Shown: positions 10,669-22,995 of the stretch, one piece after another
Layout: every line of letters starts with the position of its first letter
Numbering within the stretch: position 1 is the first letter of the stretch
Assembly (NCBI RefSeq): GCF_030445035.2
Contig: NC_080673.1
Coordinates: 39,366,365-39,430,364 of the forward strand
Source of the DNA: Dasypus novemcinctus
Taxonomy: Eukaryota; Chordata; Mammalia; Cingulata; Dasypodidae
Length of the DNA: 64,000 bases
Direction: 5' to 3'
The notes under the pieces: generated by a model
The model's input: only the letters and a program-made list of their open reading frames with translations
Database searches by the model: none
Told to the model about the DNA's origin: nothing
Made by a program: the position numbers and the translations under genes

Positions 10669-11069
10669 TGTGCTGGTTTCATTCATGGACCCCAGGAAAA
10701 CATGTCCTTAAAGCAAACCCATTCCTGTGCCTGTAAACCCATTGCAGATGATCCAGAGAGGCTGAAAAAGTCAGGCCAAAAGTCGAGCAGAGAGCCGAGC
10801 CATATATCTGTTTGCCCACAACTGAGCTCTGGTAGAAAGCAAGCCTGGAGGAGACGGCAGAGAACCCGACAGGCATTGCCTTGCCATGTGGCAGGAGTCC
10901 AGGCTCGCCAGCAGCCGACCTTAAGTGAGACAGTAGCTCTGATCATGCCTTGATCTGGACATTTTCACAGCCTCAGAACTGCAAGTGTTTAACCTAATAA
11001 AAGTCCCATTATAAAAATCAACCCATTTCTGGTATATTTCTCCCAGCAGCTTTTAGCAAAGTAAAATAC
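10669..11069 (+). repeat. LTR-like element (TGTGCTGGTTT type)
   Basis: It starts TGTGCTGGTTTCATTCATGG and ends near AGCTTTTAGCAAAGTAAAAT, with AATAAAAGTCCC before the end. Its 3' half (GCCTTGCCATGTGGCAGGAG, GATGCCTTG-like, TCTGGACATTTTCACAGCCTC) is shared with 35930-36080. This looks like a xenarthran ERVL-type LTR, about 400 bp long. Confidence 0.65.
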
Positions 11070-11493
11070 TGTCCTACAATATGAAAAAACAAACAAACAA
11101 AAACAGCAGATAATGTGGGAAGAAGGGGCCTTAGGTTAAAAGAAAAGAATACTGAATAGGGATGCAACAGAGGTTGAGCCAGAATTTAAACGGTCAGCAT
11201 TTGGACAATCATTTGCACTCCTGTCCTCTAACAAATACTTTTGAGGGAGAGGGCTCAGCGGAAGCCACTCTCTCTCTTTCTCCCTCTCTCAATCTCCACT
11301 TCCCGCTTCCCCTGCCTCCTGTGATCCCTCCTCAAGCCTTGTCACCTGGTAATAAAACCTATGGCTCCTCCAACGCCCAGGCCAGAGCGCAGTCCATTTT
11401 CTTTGAGATCACCGCGGGCTGAAATGGCTTTATTATATATTAAGGGACCTGAGACCCAAAGAGAGCGAAGAGGGCCCATGGTGATCATGACCT

Positions 11494-11930
11494 CCCTAGC
11501 GCTGAAGGACACGGAAAGCCAGGAGAAGGCGAAGGGGCTGGCGCCCCGCGGCTCCCGCCACCGCGCAGCCTGGGGCGGGGCCTCCCGCCGACTCCTCGAA
11601 ACCCAGCCCGCCCGGGACCGCACGCGGGTGAGGGCTCCGGCCAGGCGAGGCGCCCCGCGGAGGAGGCGGCGGCGGGCGGCGGGCGGCGGGATATGGTGGC
11701 GGGTGCGGCGGCGCGCAAGGCGGCCCCGGTGCTGGAAGCCCCGCCCCAGCATGAGCAGGTACGCGGGAGGCGCGGGCCCGGGGACCCCAGGCCGCGGCCT
11801 GAGTCTCACCCTCTTGGGGGGCCGCACGGAGAGGCCTCCGAGGCCTCCGCCCGCACCCCGCCTGAGCCGGTCCTGGAGCGGGGTGGGGGACCTGGGGGTG
11901 GGGGTCGGTGCCCTTTCAAAAGACGCTTTC
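11494..11930 (+). promoter_or_regulatory. RNF175: CpG-island promoter of RNF175
   Basis: The GC content and CpG density rise sharply here and fall again after about 11930. A GC box (GGGGCGGGGCC) lies at 11572-11582, about 115 bases before the start codon, and GGCGGCGGGC repeats stand directly upstream of it. No TATA box sits at the expected distance. An AT-rich TTATTATATATTAAG at about 11430 is the only TATA-like word. The transcription start cannot be fixed from sequence. Between 11070 and 11494 I see only non-coding, partly CT-rich sequence. Confidence 0.75.
11693..11758 (+). CDS. RNF175: RNF175 exon 1 (coding part; gene overview)
   Basis: First coding exon of a RING-H2 ubiquitin ligase family protein close to RNF121. 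It encodes residues 1-22, with the core ARKAAPVLEAPPQ as in human RNF175. The start follows GGCGGGAT and is the only ATG that opens this frame. The donor is CAG|GTACGC, phase 0. The eight exons in the window encode residues 1-288 and the first two bases of codon 289. The expected order is a cytosolic N-terminus, several membrane helices, a RING-H2 domain at residues 227-276, and a further C-terminal hydrophobic part encoded beyond the window. RNF121 is known from secretory-pathway membranes (ER/Golgi). The same place is inferred for RNF175, whose substrates are not established. The gene appears intact. Confidence 0.93.
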
Positions 11931-12184
11931 AGACGAGCTCCACCCTAACCTGAGAGAGCCAGGCCCGGCTCTTTGCCAACCCCTCTCCATCCTTTTCCCT
12001 TAACCTCCTCTCCTTCCTTTCTCCCTCTTCCAGGATAAGCCTTCGCCGCCTCATCCCCCTTCCCTGCCCTCCATCCTTGCTTCCTCTCCTCCCCCTTCCT
12101 AGGGCCCAGAGTCCAGGCCGCGGGTACTGGAGGAGGGCAGCTAAGGGAGGAGGATTGCACGTGAGGCCTGGAGCTGAAACTGCT

Positions 12185-12350
12185 CTGGTTCTCGAACTTG
12201 AACGTGCATCAGAATCACCTGAACGCTGGTTAATACGCAGGTTGCTGGACGTGTCCCGGGGTTTCTGATTCCGTAATTCTGAGATAGGGCCTGATTATTT
12301 CCTAGCAAGTTCCCGGGAGATGCTGATGCCCAAGCTTTAAGAAGCACTGA
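12185..12350 (+). repeat. MER5A-like element, intron 1
   Basis: Diagnostic words in order: GTGCATCAGAATCACCTG, a central GTTTCTGATTC, and AGAAGCACTGACT at the far end. A short non-autonomous hAT relic. Confidence 0.75.
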
Positions 12351-13279
12351 CTTAAAGCCTCCTTCCTCCCACGGGTGGTGATTTCAAACCAAACCAAGTA
12401 ACTTTTTGTTTTGTTTTAAATTGGAACAGTTCTGGGTTTGCAGAACAGTTGTGCATAAAATGCAAGATTCCCGTTTACCGCTCTGTTTTTAACACCTCAA
12501 AAGGAGTTACTTTATTTTTCATTCATAGGACAATTCTTAGGCCATCCCCTGGTCAGGAGCTACCCATTGTGGCGGGATACCATAGAGGCAGGCCTCTTGG
12601 GGAGCTCATATCCTCCATGAAAAGATAAAGAAGGACGAAAATAACTAATAGAAGCGGAGTTCCAAAAATAGGTTCTGGTAAAGACTTGTAGGATTTCTAA
12701 GAAGCAAAGGGATTGTTCTGATAGAGGTCAGGGGAAAGGCCTCGTGGAGGGCGTGGCATGTGAGCTGGGCTTTGGAGAAGGGGTAGAGTCACACATCATG
12801 TATGATGCGGGGGAAAGAGAATTCAAGATGGAGGGAACACTTGGAGGTGAAAAATTGAGAGGATGGGGGCCACGGGGCAAGATAGAAAGAGAGGGATATC
12901 CACTATAAATCTGGTAGAAACCTGGATTCATGCAGACTTGTAGTGAAATTCCAGAGCAGAGTGGGCTGCACAGGCCTGTGTGCCAAATATGTGTGTAAAA
13001 TTTTATCTCTGAAATGGTTAGATTGTAAGGCAGCTCCAGGGGTTCCTTGCTGATTTCAAACCCAGATCATCCAAAGGGGCTTACAGATGAGAAATCTGCA
13101 CCCCAGGAAGGGCAGAGGACCTAGCGGTGTCAGTTTTGCTGCTGCTGCTTGCTCTCACTTAAGGCCAGCACCACCGCCTCTGCCCACCGCCCTCAGGAGG
13201 CCACTCTGTGCAGTCTGCCCCAGGGGCGCTCATAGCTTTTGCGTCAGTCTCCTGTGGCAAGGGCAGTTGGTCCAGGGGG
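12351..13279. other. Intron 1 sequence without recognised gene
   Basis: Mostly unclassified. The piece at 12420-12480 (CAGAACAGTTGTGCATAAAATGC) resembles the reverse of an L1 3' end. The 12720-12870 part is like an old L2/CR1 fragment, but too degenerate to call. Confidence 0.4.
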
Positions 13280-13395
13280 CTGCAGCCAAGGCATCCCCTG
13301 GGAACTTGTTAGAAATGCACAATCTCAACTCCCACCCCAGACCCATGCAATCAGAGTCTGCATTTTAGTAAGACCCTTGGTGAGGTGATTCCTGG
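13280..13395 (+). repeat. MER5-like fragment, intron 1
   Basis: GGGAACTTGTTAGAAATGCA, ATCTCAACTCCCACCCCAGA and TCAGAGTCTGCATTTTAG match the internal order of MER5-type elements. Confidence 0.65.
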
Positions 13396-13609
13396 GCCCA
13401 GGAAAATATAAGATGTCCTGGTTCAAATCAGACTTTACAAGATCTGGGGATGATGAAAGAAAAATCGATACCATTACTGCCCAGTCTATAGACATTTACT
13501 GACCACCTTTTATATCACAGCACCCCATCACTCTAAACCTCACTGTATTTTCTTTTCCTTCATCGCCCATCACCCTATCGTCAGCTGAAGCATGTCTGTT
13601 TGTCTGAGA

Positions 13610-13745
13610 ACCTCCAAGACCATGGGAACTCCAGGAGAGCAGGCATGAGGTCAGCTTTGTTAGCTGCTGTATTTCCATCACCTAGAACAGTCTGGGCTGG
13701 GCCTCGATACATATTTATTGAATGAATAAACGAGTGAATAACTGA
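13610..13745 (+). repeat. L2 LINE 3' end, intron 1
   Basis: It ends in the L2 terminal words: ACTCCAGGAGAGCAGGCATG, CCATCACCTAGAACAGT, and ATATTTATTGAATGAATAAA. Confidence 0.75.
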
Positions 13746-15484
13746 ATAGAAGCACACAACCTCATAATGTGAGCCCAGTCTGCCCAGCTCCAGCCTGCCC
13801 CCCTGAGGCACACATCATCTCCCTCTTCTTCATCCTTCCGCTCCCCTGCTACACCCCCTGAGGTGTGCTGTGTACTTCCATGCTTATGTACTTTTGAGAC
13901 TCGGGATTGGAGTGCAAGAGACAGAGAATGTGGGTCGGGAGTTTACTCTTCTCCTTGTCTGAGGCCTGCCTTCAATCCTCTGACTTCTCCTGAGAGGACC
14001 CGCCTTTCCCCAGAGCTGCTTTCTCCCTTGGAACAGGACAAAACAGCTCTTCCCCTCCACGCATAGGAGAACGGCTTTGTCCTGTGGTATGAATTCCACA
14101 ACACTGAGTACAGCACTCTAAGCCTGGCATCCTCACCTCCTGCTCACACATGTCCCAGGAGCCTTACTAGTTTCTGAGTTCAGTGTTCTGATTGTGCCAC
14201 TGGTGTCACAAGATTTACCCAACGGATGAATTTTCATGAGGTGGGGATCTCAGAACTGACAGTAGGGAAATCACTTGGGAGGTAGTTGCTGCAGTTCTGA
14301 TGAGAAGTGATAGGGCCAGTGCTACAGAGGGGCATTCTTCAAATATATTGATGGAGTGTGCCAGGCACGGGGTATCAGTGGTGGACAGAGGCCCAGCTCT
14401 GCCCTCCTTGGACTCACGCAAGTAAATAAACCATCTTTGCTGGTGCAGCCTGATCATGCCCTGTGGGCAATGGGTGCCCCTGGGAGAGGCCTAAACCAGA
14501 AGGCTTCCTGGAAGAAGGAGGGTCCAAGGATGAGCAGAAATGACACAATCCAAGAGGGAAGGACAAGCATTACAAACAGAGGCTGGGGGTGGAGGAAAAT
14601 CATCCAGAGGCTGGAGCAGAGGAGGTGCCAGGGCAGTGGAGAGAGATGAGGCTGAAAAGGCACGCAGGGCCCGGTGAGCCATGGAAAGGGGCAAGGACAG
14701 CCACTTGGATTTCAATCCAGGGAACGGGCTGTCTTTAATAGGCTCACCCTTACTGCTTGGAGGAGAGAAGAAGGCAAGTCTCCCCAGGGAGGAGGGGAAC
14801 ATCCTACAAGCTGCCTCCATTATCCTTGGGTCTCAGAGTGGATTCCCTGAGCACCCCTCTCCTACCTGCTATTCTCCATCATACATTCTGTTTGTTTTCG
14901 CCATAGAATTTGCCACATTCAGTAGTTATTTTGTTGACTTGCTTATCGTCCATCACTCCCAGCTCCTGACCTCGTCTCTAGGGCACAGGAGGTGGTCATG
15001 TTTATGACTAGTCCTATTTATGACCAGGTAAGTGCTTTGTTGAGTGAATGAAAAAAATGGGCAGCATAGAGGCCATAAGGGATGGGAAGAAGTGGACAAG
15101 TTTGTGAGGTATTTAGAGGTAGACACCACAGGAGGGTAGTGGTCGAAGAGGGGGTCAGAGTCAAGAATGGCACCCCAGGTTTCTGCTTTGAGCAGTTGGA
15201 TAGACAGAGTATGGTGCTATTGAGTGAGAGGGGGTAAACTGAAAAGGAAGAGGTTTGGGGAAAATTTATGTGTTCATAATTTTGGGGCAGATTGAGTTCA
15301 TGTGTGTGAGGGAATTCCAAGTGAAATAAGTAGGAGGCACATAGAATAATCAGGAGCTCAAAGGTAAGATTCTGCTAGCTAAAAGAATGAGCAGAGGTAC
15401 CTACAAATGATGGTGCAGGGAAAGGAAAAAAAGGAATTGCCCACCAACCAGACAAGGAGACAGAGCAAGGAGAGGGCAGAGCAA
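13746..15484. other. Intron 1 sequence without recognised gene
   Basis: No exon-like ORF flanked by splice sites is convincing. Parts of 14330-14700 and 15050-15350 have the texture of very old L2/CR1 fragments, but I cannot support a definite call. Confidence 0.4.
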
Positions 15485-17062
15485 AAATGACCTTTTTTAA
15501 TCACCCATAAAATACAGGATTCCCATATACCACCCCACTGCCAACACCTTGCTTTGGTGTCAAATATTTGTTACAATTGATGATAGCACATTTTTATAAT
15601 TGTACTATTAATTAAAGTCATGGTTTAACCTAGCGTCCATTGTATAGTGTAGTTCGATGGATTTAAAAAAAATTTTTTGTTACCATATATATAATCTAAC
15701 ATCTCCCCTTTTAATTATATTCAGATATGTATTTTAGTACTGTTAATTGTGTGCTCAGTGTTGTACTACCATCACTACCATCCATTGCAAAAAATATTCC
15801 CATCATTCCAAATAGGAACTCTGTACATTTTAAGCCTTAACTTCCCATTCCCTATCCCTACCCCGTCCCCTGGTAACCTATATTCTAGATTCTAACTCTG
15901 TGAACTTGCTTTTTCTTATTGTTTCAAATCAGCGATATCATACAATAATTTTCCTTTTGTGTCTTCATTATTTCACTCAACATTACGTCTTCTAGGTTCA
16001 TCCATGCTGACACAAGTTTCAGGGCACCATTCATTTTTATGCCTGAATAATATTCCATTGTATGCATACACCACAGTTTGTTTATCCATTCATTGGCTAA
16101 CATACACGTGGGTTGCGTCCAGCTTTTGGCAGTTGTGAATAATGCTGCTGTGAACATCAGCTTTCAGTTCTTTTGGGTAAATACCTACTAGTGGGATTGC
16201 CAGATCATATGGTAATTCTATACTTAGTTCTATACTTAGCTTTCTGAAGAAGCACCAAATTGTCTTCAACAGTGGCTGTACCATTTTATACAGCCACCAC
16301 CAGCAGTGAGTAGTGTTCCTGTTTCTCTACATCCTTTCTAACACTTGTTATTTTCTCTTTTTTAAATAATAACCATTCTAATGGGTGTGAAATGGTATCT
16401 CATTTTGGCATTGATTTGCATTTCCCTGATGGCTAATGATTTTCCTGTGCTTTCTGGCCATTTGTATATATTCTTTGGAGAGATGTCTATTCAAGTCTTT
16501 TGTCCATTTTTAAATTGGGTTCCTTGTCTTTTTGTTAAGTTGGAGTGTTTCTTTATGTATACCAGATATTAATCTTTTATCAGGCATGCGGTTTCCAAAT
16601 ATTTCTTCCATTGTGTAGGCTGTCTTTTTACTTTCATGGTAAAGTCCTTTGAGGAACAAAAGTTCTTTATTTTGATGAGATACCATTTATTTTTCCTTTT
16701 GTTGCTCATGCCTTAGGTATAAAGTCTAAAACCATGGCTTAACACAAGGTCTTGAAGATGCTTCTCTGTGTTTTCTTCTAGGAGTTTGATAGTTCTAGCT
16801 CTTATACTAAGGTCTTTGATCCATTTTGAGTTGACCTTTGTGTATAATGTGAGGTAGGGGTTCTCCTTTTTTTTTTTTTTTTTTTTTGCAAATGGACATC
16901 CAGTTTTCCCAGCACCATTTGTTGAAGAGATTGTTCTTTCCCATTTGAGTGCTCTTTGCCACCTTGTCTGCCTTATATACCAGAGATAACTCCCACTTGA
17001 TCATGGTGTGTAATTATTTTAAAATGCTGGATTGGATTCAGTTTGCTAGTATTTTGACCCTC
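15485..17062 (-). repeat. Antisense L1 (3' UTR and end of ORF2), intron 1
   Basis: Read on the - strand, 15924-16284 gives ORF2 C-terminal text (KLWCMHTMEYYSGIKMNG; LPYDLAIPLVGIYPKELKA), and the 3' UTR extends to about 15485. On the + strand the 5'-side junction carries GCACCATTTGTTGAAGAGATT. After 16970 an internal deletion joins to a more upstream ORF2 part. A T-run interrupts it at 16867-16887. Confidence 0.85.
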
Positions 17063-17184
17063 CTTGATCCTCAAACCTGTTTGAGCTGTAGGTACCCTAC
17101 TTTCCAGGCCTGCCTTGCCACTTGCAGGTCTGAGTGGTGGCCCTGGATACCACTGCTGGGACCGAGAGGATGGAAGTTTGAACG

Positions 17185-17665
17185 TGTCTATCTTAGTTTC
17201 CCAGGACTACCATAACAAATACTACAAACTGGGTGACTTATAACAACAAAAATTTATTCTCTCACAGTTCTGCACTCAGAACTGTGAATTCAAAATCAAA
17301 ATGTTGACAGGGCCTTGCTGCCTCTGAAGATTCTTGGGGAGAATTTGTCCTTGCTTCTTCCAGCTTCATCTGGATCCAGGCGTTCCTTGGCTTGTGGCCA
17401 CATAACTCCAATCTCTGTTTCCGCATGCCTTCCCTTCTGCTTCTCCTCTATGCCTGGGCGTCTCTGTGTCACCCCAGCTCCCTCTCCTTTCTCTTAAGAC
17501 ACCAGTCAGTGGACTTGGGGCCCTCCTTCAACCCAGTATGATCTCATCCTAGGATCCTTAACTTAGTTACATTACAAAATCCTGTTTCTTAATAAGGTCA
17601 CTTCACAGGTTCTGGGGTTTAGGACTTGGACATATCTTTTTAGGGGACACTTCAATCCACTGCCT
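17185..17665 (+). repeat. MLT2-type ERVL solo LTR, intron 1
   Basis: Typical order: CTTAGTTTCCCAGGACTACC, ACAACAAAAATTTATTCTCTC, CTTGGCTTGTGGCCACATAAC, GACACCAGTCAGTGGACTT, CTTAATAAGGTCAC, and GACTTGGACATATCTTT near the end. It stands alone, without retroviral genes. Confidence 0.8.
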
Positions 17666-17989
17666 AAATCAGGGAGGAAGGCTAACATCCTCCCCTAGCC
17701 CTGTCAGACTGGTTCTCCACCCCACACCTCACCTTTCAGACTCAGTGCTTGCTTAGTTCCTTCCACATTACCCCATGGCAGCCAAAGGGAGAGGGAAGCA
17801 CAGTTATTTGGGGATCCTGGACTGCCTAGATTAAGAGCGGCTAAATTTTTTTTTTAAAGGAAAAAAAATTCTAGGTGATGTTCCAAAGCAAAACCTATCC
17901 TCCACCCTCACCCCCCACCCCGCTTGGGCGTGTCAGGTTCCATTATCCCTTTCCAGTCAATTGCTGTTCACTTGATCAGATGCCAGCCT

Positions 17990-18420
17990 TTTAAAACATT
18001 TTCTTAACAGAAAAGACCAAAAACAGCTTTTGCGTTTCGGCATCTGAGCTACACAGAGCCTTCCAAAGCAAGACGGAGCTGGGAGCTGGGTCTCTCTGTT
18101 CAGAGGCCCTTCCGGGCAGCCAGCCTCTGAGCACCACCTGCCGGTCGGGATTCGCTTTCTGCAGGGTGTGGACGGGAAGTCTTAAATAGACTTTCAGGTC
18201 AACCTTCTTTCAACGCTGGTTGCATCCGCATTTCCAGAAATGCTCCTCAGGGCCGCAACTTTCCAAAGGCTTCGTAGCAAGATCAGCCTGCTTTTCCCCC
18301 GCCCGCCTGCAGGTGTCGCTCCAGCTTCCGCTGCTCTGCGGAATGCCTTTCCGTCAGTCTGGCCACTTTTCGGTGTCCATTGACTCCTCTCGCCTTCTTG
18401 TACGTGGAAGTTTGTCTGGT
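17990..18420. promoter_or_regulatory. Intronic CpG-rich segment, candidate regulatory element
   Basis: Within AT-rich intron 1 this stretch carries on the order of 20 CpG dinucleotides (for example CCGGTCGGG, CCCCCGCCCGCC, GTCGCTCCAGCTTCCGC) and is not part of a repeat I recognise. A regulatory role is inference only. Flanking 17666-17990 and 18420-18560 show nothing definite. Confidence 0.3.
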
Positions 18421-18559
18421 TTTTTTTTTTTTTGTCCTTTTGCTGACATTCTATTGGGGTTTGGCGAAAGAGAGGCACTAAATGCATGTCTTTGGTTCAC
18501 CATTTTAACTGGAAGACCTTGTTTTTGCTTGCCCTTTTTTTTCTTTTAACCCAGCTGTT

Positions 18560-19345
18560 ACTAGTGAGCTTGAACGCCTTTGTCTAAATTTATTGGTCAT
18601 TTATATTTCTTTTTTTGTGAGTTTCTTGGTCATGTATTTTGTCCTTTTGGAACGTTTGTCTCTTTTTAATTAAATGGTAAAAAGCTCTTTTTCCATTAAG
18701 GTTATTCGTTTTTGCCTCTTACATACTTTTTATTTTTCCTGTTTCTTATGCTTTTCAAATGTAGATGATTATAATGTATTGTATTTTTATGTCCTTACAA
18801 TCTTTTTTTTTTTAACTTTACAACTTCTGGGCTCCATATTATACTTAGAAATGCCTTTTCCACTGCAAGATTATTAAAATGTTTACCCATATTCTAGCAC
18901 TTTTAAGATTTTGTTTTTTACATTTAAATATTTGCTCCATCTGAAATTTAGTTCGAAGCAAGGAATTAGATTTTGATCCAGCTTTACTTTTTTCCGAATG
19001 CCTAGCCTGTGGTCCCAACACCGTTTCTTGAACAATCCAGTTTTCCCTCAGTGATTTAAAATGATTCCTGTATATGTGCATGGGTCGGTACCTGAATTCT
19101 GTCTTCTTTTCACTCTTTGATCTTTCTGTACCTGGGCCAGTAATGCTTCCTTTTAATTTCTGTAGCTTTATCATAGATTTCAGTGTCTGGTAAGCTAAGT
19201 CCTAGTCATACCCTTCTGAATTCTCCTGTCCTTGCATGTTTATCCTTCCAGATGAACTTTAATGCATTTCAGTTTCCAGAATAAGTCCTCTGATGGTCTT
19301 GAATAGACTTGCAAACTAATACCTCAGAAAAGATCGCCAAATGAC
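18560..19345 (-). repeat. Old antisense L1 fragment, intron 1
   Basis: The + strand shows reversed L1 words such as TTTATTGGTCATTTATATTTC, TTAGATTTTGATCCAGCTTTA and AACACCGTTTCTTGAACAA. It is strongly diverged, hence older than the L1s at 53.7-64 kb. Confidence 0.6.
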
Positions 19346-21064
19346 AGACTTCACTCTGGGAAAAAATGTTAAACCATTGGCAACTATTTCTAGAAAAGAG
19401 ATGTTTCTAAGAGTATCCTCATCATCATTGCTGTAATTCACTTTTTTTCCTAGGAAATATGAGGTATTATTTCAATATCCCTTGATCTAAGGAAGTTCTT
19501 ATTTGTATTTAACAAATCTTTCCGCTTTTAACACAATTTCCATCTCCTTTTTCTGGTATTCAGTAAAATAACTTAAAATATTTCCTTAAAAATGTTTTAG
19601 AATCTGTTGGCTGGCTGAAGAAATTATACCAGGGCTATAATACTAGTAAATAAAACTTTTATTTCGGCATAACAAAACCCCTAGTTCCCTATTTTAAGCT
19701 GATTTTAACAGGAAGCACAGTGAGCCTGAAGATCTCAAACAGCAAATAGAAAAGGACCCAGAAAGTCCTGTAAGTTTTAAGCTTTATTAAGATAATTGGC
19801 CTTTGGATTAAGCACCTTTCTACAAAACTCTCATATAGTGTGTTATTTCTACACAATATTCCAGTGAAATAGAAAATAGCAGCTAATATATCAAGTTCCA
19901 CTTTCTAGTAAGGAAACCAAGACAAAACCAGTGATGTGCCCAAGGTCACCCGAATCACCAGTCAGCTCCTTATTGCTGCTGGTTGGTGCTGGGCAATGCT
20001 GGGCAGTGGCATGGCTTGGGGTTCCAAACCCATGCAAAGTTTTCTCCCCCAAAGCAGAAGAGAAGGACCTGTGAAGCAAAGGAGGGGACTCAGGTACCAT
20101 GCCTGAGGGTAGCCACTTAGGCTTTGCTCCCAGAAATCAGCATTTGAACCCAGCTGCTGTGACCTCCATTTGACTATCAGGGATCACCTGGGGGCAGTGA
20201 GCCCTGGAGACACAGCTGCTGTCACCTGCTGCTCCATCCACTTCTTCTTTCCTAACTTTGTCCAGCAAGCCCTGGCATTTTGCAAATACTGCACAATCCT
20301 CTATTTAGCGATGTTGTGGAGCCTTGTTCTCTCGTCAAGGAATCCCTTAAGCCTCTGACAGAAGCATAGATTTTATTACGGAGCCTGTTTACCTTGAATC
20401 AAAGAACTCCCAGGCTGAACTACAGTATGGTGTATGTTTCTTTCTATCTGTCAGAACTGCTTACACCATTTGAAGAAAACACAGGGGGGAAATCTGGTTA
20501 ATATCAGGTTTATGTAACAAATGTTTTATTTGACATCACTTCTTTGCTCTCATTGGGGATTTAGCTTCCAAATAGTATCTTTTAACATTACTGGACTAGG
20601 AATTAAGCTATTTATGCTCTCTGTGAAAGTTAAAAGATTCTCTCTTTCCAATGATTGGCATTGAAGATTTCAAATGACCAAATGTAGTTGGTGGATTAGC
20701 AGCAATCAACAGAAGGTGGCACATCGACAGACTCTGTAGGTTGCCCAAGAAGCACTATGCTGGGGATCTGCTCTGTGCTCTTCCAAAGCCACACAGCTAG
20801 ATTACTCCCTTCCCTGGGTCCAAGCCTTAAACTAAGCCCTCTATAATAAATCCTCCTTAACAAGAGGGCAGGAGAACACCCCAAGCAAGCAGCACCTGTA
20901 GTTAGCTCTTTCTCTGGCCCTTGAATTTGGGGATGCTCTTTGCTCATTGGCATTATTTAAGACACCAGCAAAACAGACCCTTTTTAAGGGGTACTGGGAG
21001 CCACACCTCATATCCCAGCAGCCAGGGTGACACTCCTTTCATTTTAGGAAGCTACTTTTCACAG
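19346..21064. other. Intron 1 sequence, possible MIR at ~19895-20165
   Basis: Mostly unique-looking. The stretch from 19895 contains a MIR-like inverted core (AAGGAAACCAAGACAAAACC, GTGATGTGCCCAAGGTCACC). No coding exon is supported here. Confidence 0.4.
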
Positions 21065-21076
21065 AAGACTGAATTG

Positions 21077-21393
21077 GAGAAGCAGATGTGGCTCAAGTGA
21101 TTGAGTTCCCACCTACCACATGGGAGGCCCCTGGTTCAGTTCCTGGTGCCTCCTAAAGAAGGCAGTGAGCTGGTGCAACGGGCAGGTGCAATAAGAGCCA
21201 CAAGAAGAAAAACATAATGAGAGACACAACAAAAGCAGGGAACAGAGGTGGCTCAGGTGACTCCCACATCAGAGGTCCTGGGTTCCATTCCCAGTGCCTC
21301 CTAAAGAAACAAGGAAGATGAACAGACACAGCAAGTGCAAACAACAAGGGGGTGGGAGAAAATAAATAAAATAAATCTTCAGAAAAAATGGAA
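21077..21393 (+). repeat. Dimeric tRNA-derived SINE with 12-bp TSD, intron 1
   Basis: Two tRNA-like units lie in line: AGATGTGGCTCAAGTGATTG with GGTTCAGTTCC, then ACAGAGGTGGCTCAGGTGAC with GGGTTCCATTCC. The tail AAATAAATAAAATAAATCTT follows. A 12-bp duplication AAGACTGAATTG is at 21065-21076 and 21394-21405. It is related to DAS SINEs but the body between the units differs from the CpG-rich copies. Confidence 0.85.
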
Positions 21394-21661
21394 AGACTGA
21401 ATTGCCAAAACTAATGACCAGAAACTAAACATCATCTAAGAACCAGAACCAAATATTTAGTTATTAATAGTGACCTGATTACTAGTTGTTTTATTTATAT
21501 AGTTTTGTAAGCAAATATTTTATTAGGACTTGCATCCTAAGTTGTTCCAGTCTTAGAGAACATCACTGTTTTTCATGGTTTGAGTTTGCCATATAATGCT
21601 TTAAAATAACAAGCTAAGAAAATCAGGATATTTTGATAAGGGTCCTTTTTATGTTTTTCAG

Positions 21662-21699
21662 ATACCCCATACAAAGCTTTCTGCAGATGACGAGTGGAA
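21662..21699 (+). CDS. RNF175: RNF175 exon 2
   Basis: A 38-base exon between TTTTTCAG and GTAAGTG. It encodes residues 23-34 (IPHTKLSADDEW) and the first two bases of codon 35. The encoded text matches human RNF175 with small changes in this acidic, presumably cytosolic N-terminal stretch. The phase (0 in, 2 out) fits exons 1 and 3. At this length it would be missed by ORF searches. Identification rests on splice sites, phase and similarity. The upstream intron is 9.9 kb and the downstream one 2.2 kb. Confidence 0.92.
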
Positions 21700-22805
21700 G
21701 TAAGTGATTACTATCTTTTATAGTTGTTGTATCAGAAATAAGATTTCCGCCTTTAAGAGTCTGAGAATTTGAATTAAATCATTACTTTATTTGTAAACTG
21801 ACCCATATAGAGAAGATGGGTTAGGGCATGTGGGATTGTGTGCACATAGATGCAATAGACCAGACCAAAACCATGTGGATTTTCATCTGTTTTCTACAGC
21901 ATGCTCCGTGCAATCCCACAAAGCTGGATTTATATCTCCTTTGAAATATGGCAGTATAAAGTCAATATTTATTTTAGGCACACAGTACATTTGGTTTTCC
22001 TTACCTGCTGTTTCCCTGTGTCCTTATCTGCTGTGGGGTTGTTGGGTCCTGTAGGCACCACATGAAATGAAATAAAAATAAAAAGTTCCTCTTTCTTTTC
22101 ATTACATGAAACAATTATGAATGTATTTCTACTCAAAATAGGAAATGTTTATTACATATGTATACCATTTTATACTTTTTTCAAAACATTGCTGTATAGG
22201 TTAACCAATTTGAGCTATGTTTTTATTATATATACATAAATGTTATTATAAAGCCTATTTTGTTTTACATATACGCAAGTCCTATTTTAGTCTGATGATA
22301 AATTCACTCTGGACTAGACTTCAGCTTCTTTGAAAAATGCAGGGTACTTTCTGGGATGAATGTTCTAAGATTCCATGTCAGAGAAGCTGAATTCACTGCC
22401 GTGGGAATATTCACTATGCTTCGTGAGCTCATTTCCACACCTTGTCCAGCAGGGGGCACCCGGGGGATTAGAATGGGGCCCTTTTCTCAGCCACTCGGCA
22501 CTGCTCTGCTGACTAGCACAGCTGTGGAAATTCTGGAAAAGGTGCAGGACTCAAGCTGCATAACCACCAAGGGGCTTTATGGCATCGGACACTACCCTGC
22601 AGCGTTTTCTGATTGGTACAGTAGTTAACTGCATACTGTAACCAAGCATAAGTAGAAATTTACCTTTCAGAGACTTTGTGACTGAAGATTTTTCACCAGG
22701 GATGAAGACAATTTTAATATTTAGAAAATAATTAATGGGCAGCATTCATGAATTTTTCCCTTTTTCCATAATCTTGACCCTGTGCCTCTCTCTCTTCTCC
22801 TAAGG

Positions 22806-22995
22806 CCAGTGGTTCTCAACCTTGGCTACACCTTAGAATCACAAAGGGAGCTGTAAAAATTACTGATCCATGAGTCTCATCCCCAAAGATTGTCACTTAC
22901 TTGATCTGAGTTATGGGTAGGGCATGGGGATTTTTTAAAAAGCTCCCCCAGTAATTTCTAACTTACAGCAAAGGTTGAGAAACATTGCTCTAAGC
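22806..22995 (+). repeat. MER5A element, intron 2
   Basis: Near-complete: CAGTGGTTCTCAACCTTGGC at the start, TTAGAATCAC, ATGGGGATTTTTTAAAAAGC, and AAGGTTGAGAAACATTGCTC at the end. The termini are imperfect inverted repeats. Confidence 0.85.

Noticed and set aside
11361-11948. 195-codon frame across the CpG island and its 161-codon partner on the - strand
   Set aside because: The frame differs from the RNF175 start and matches nothing. GC-rich islands hold long open frames by chance. No evidence for a divergent gene.
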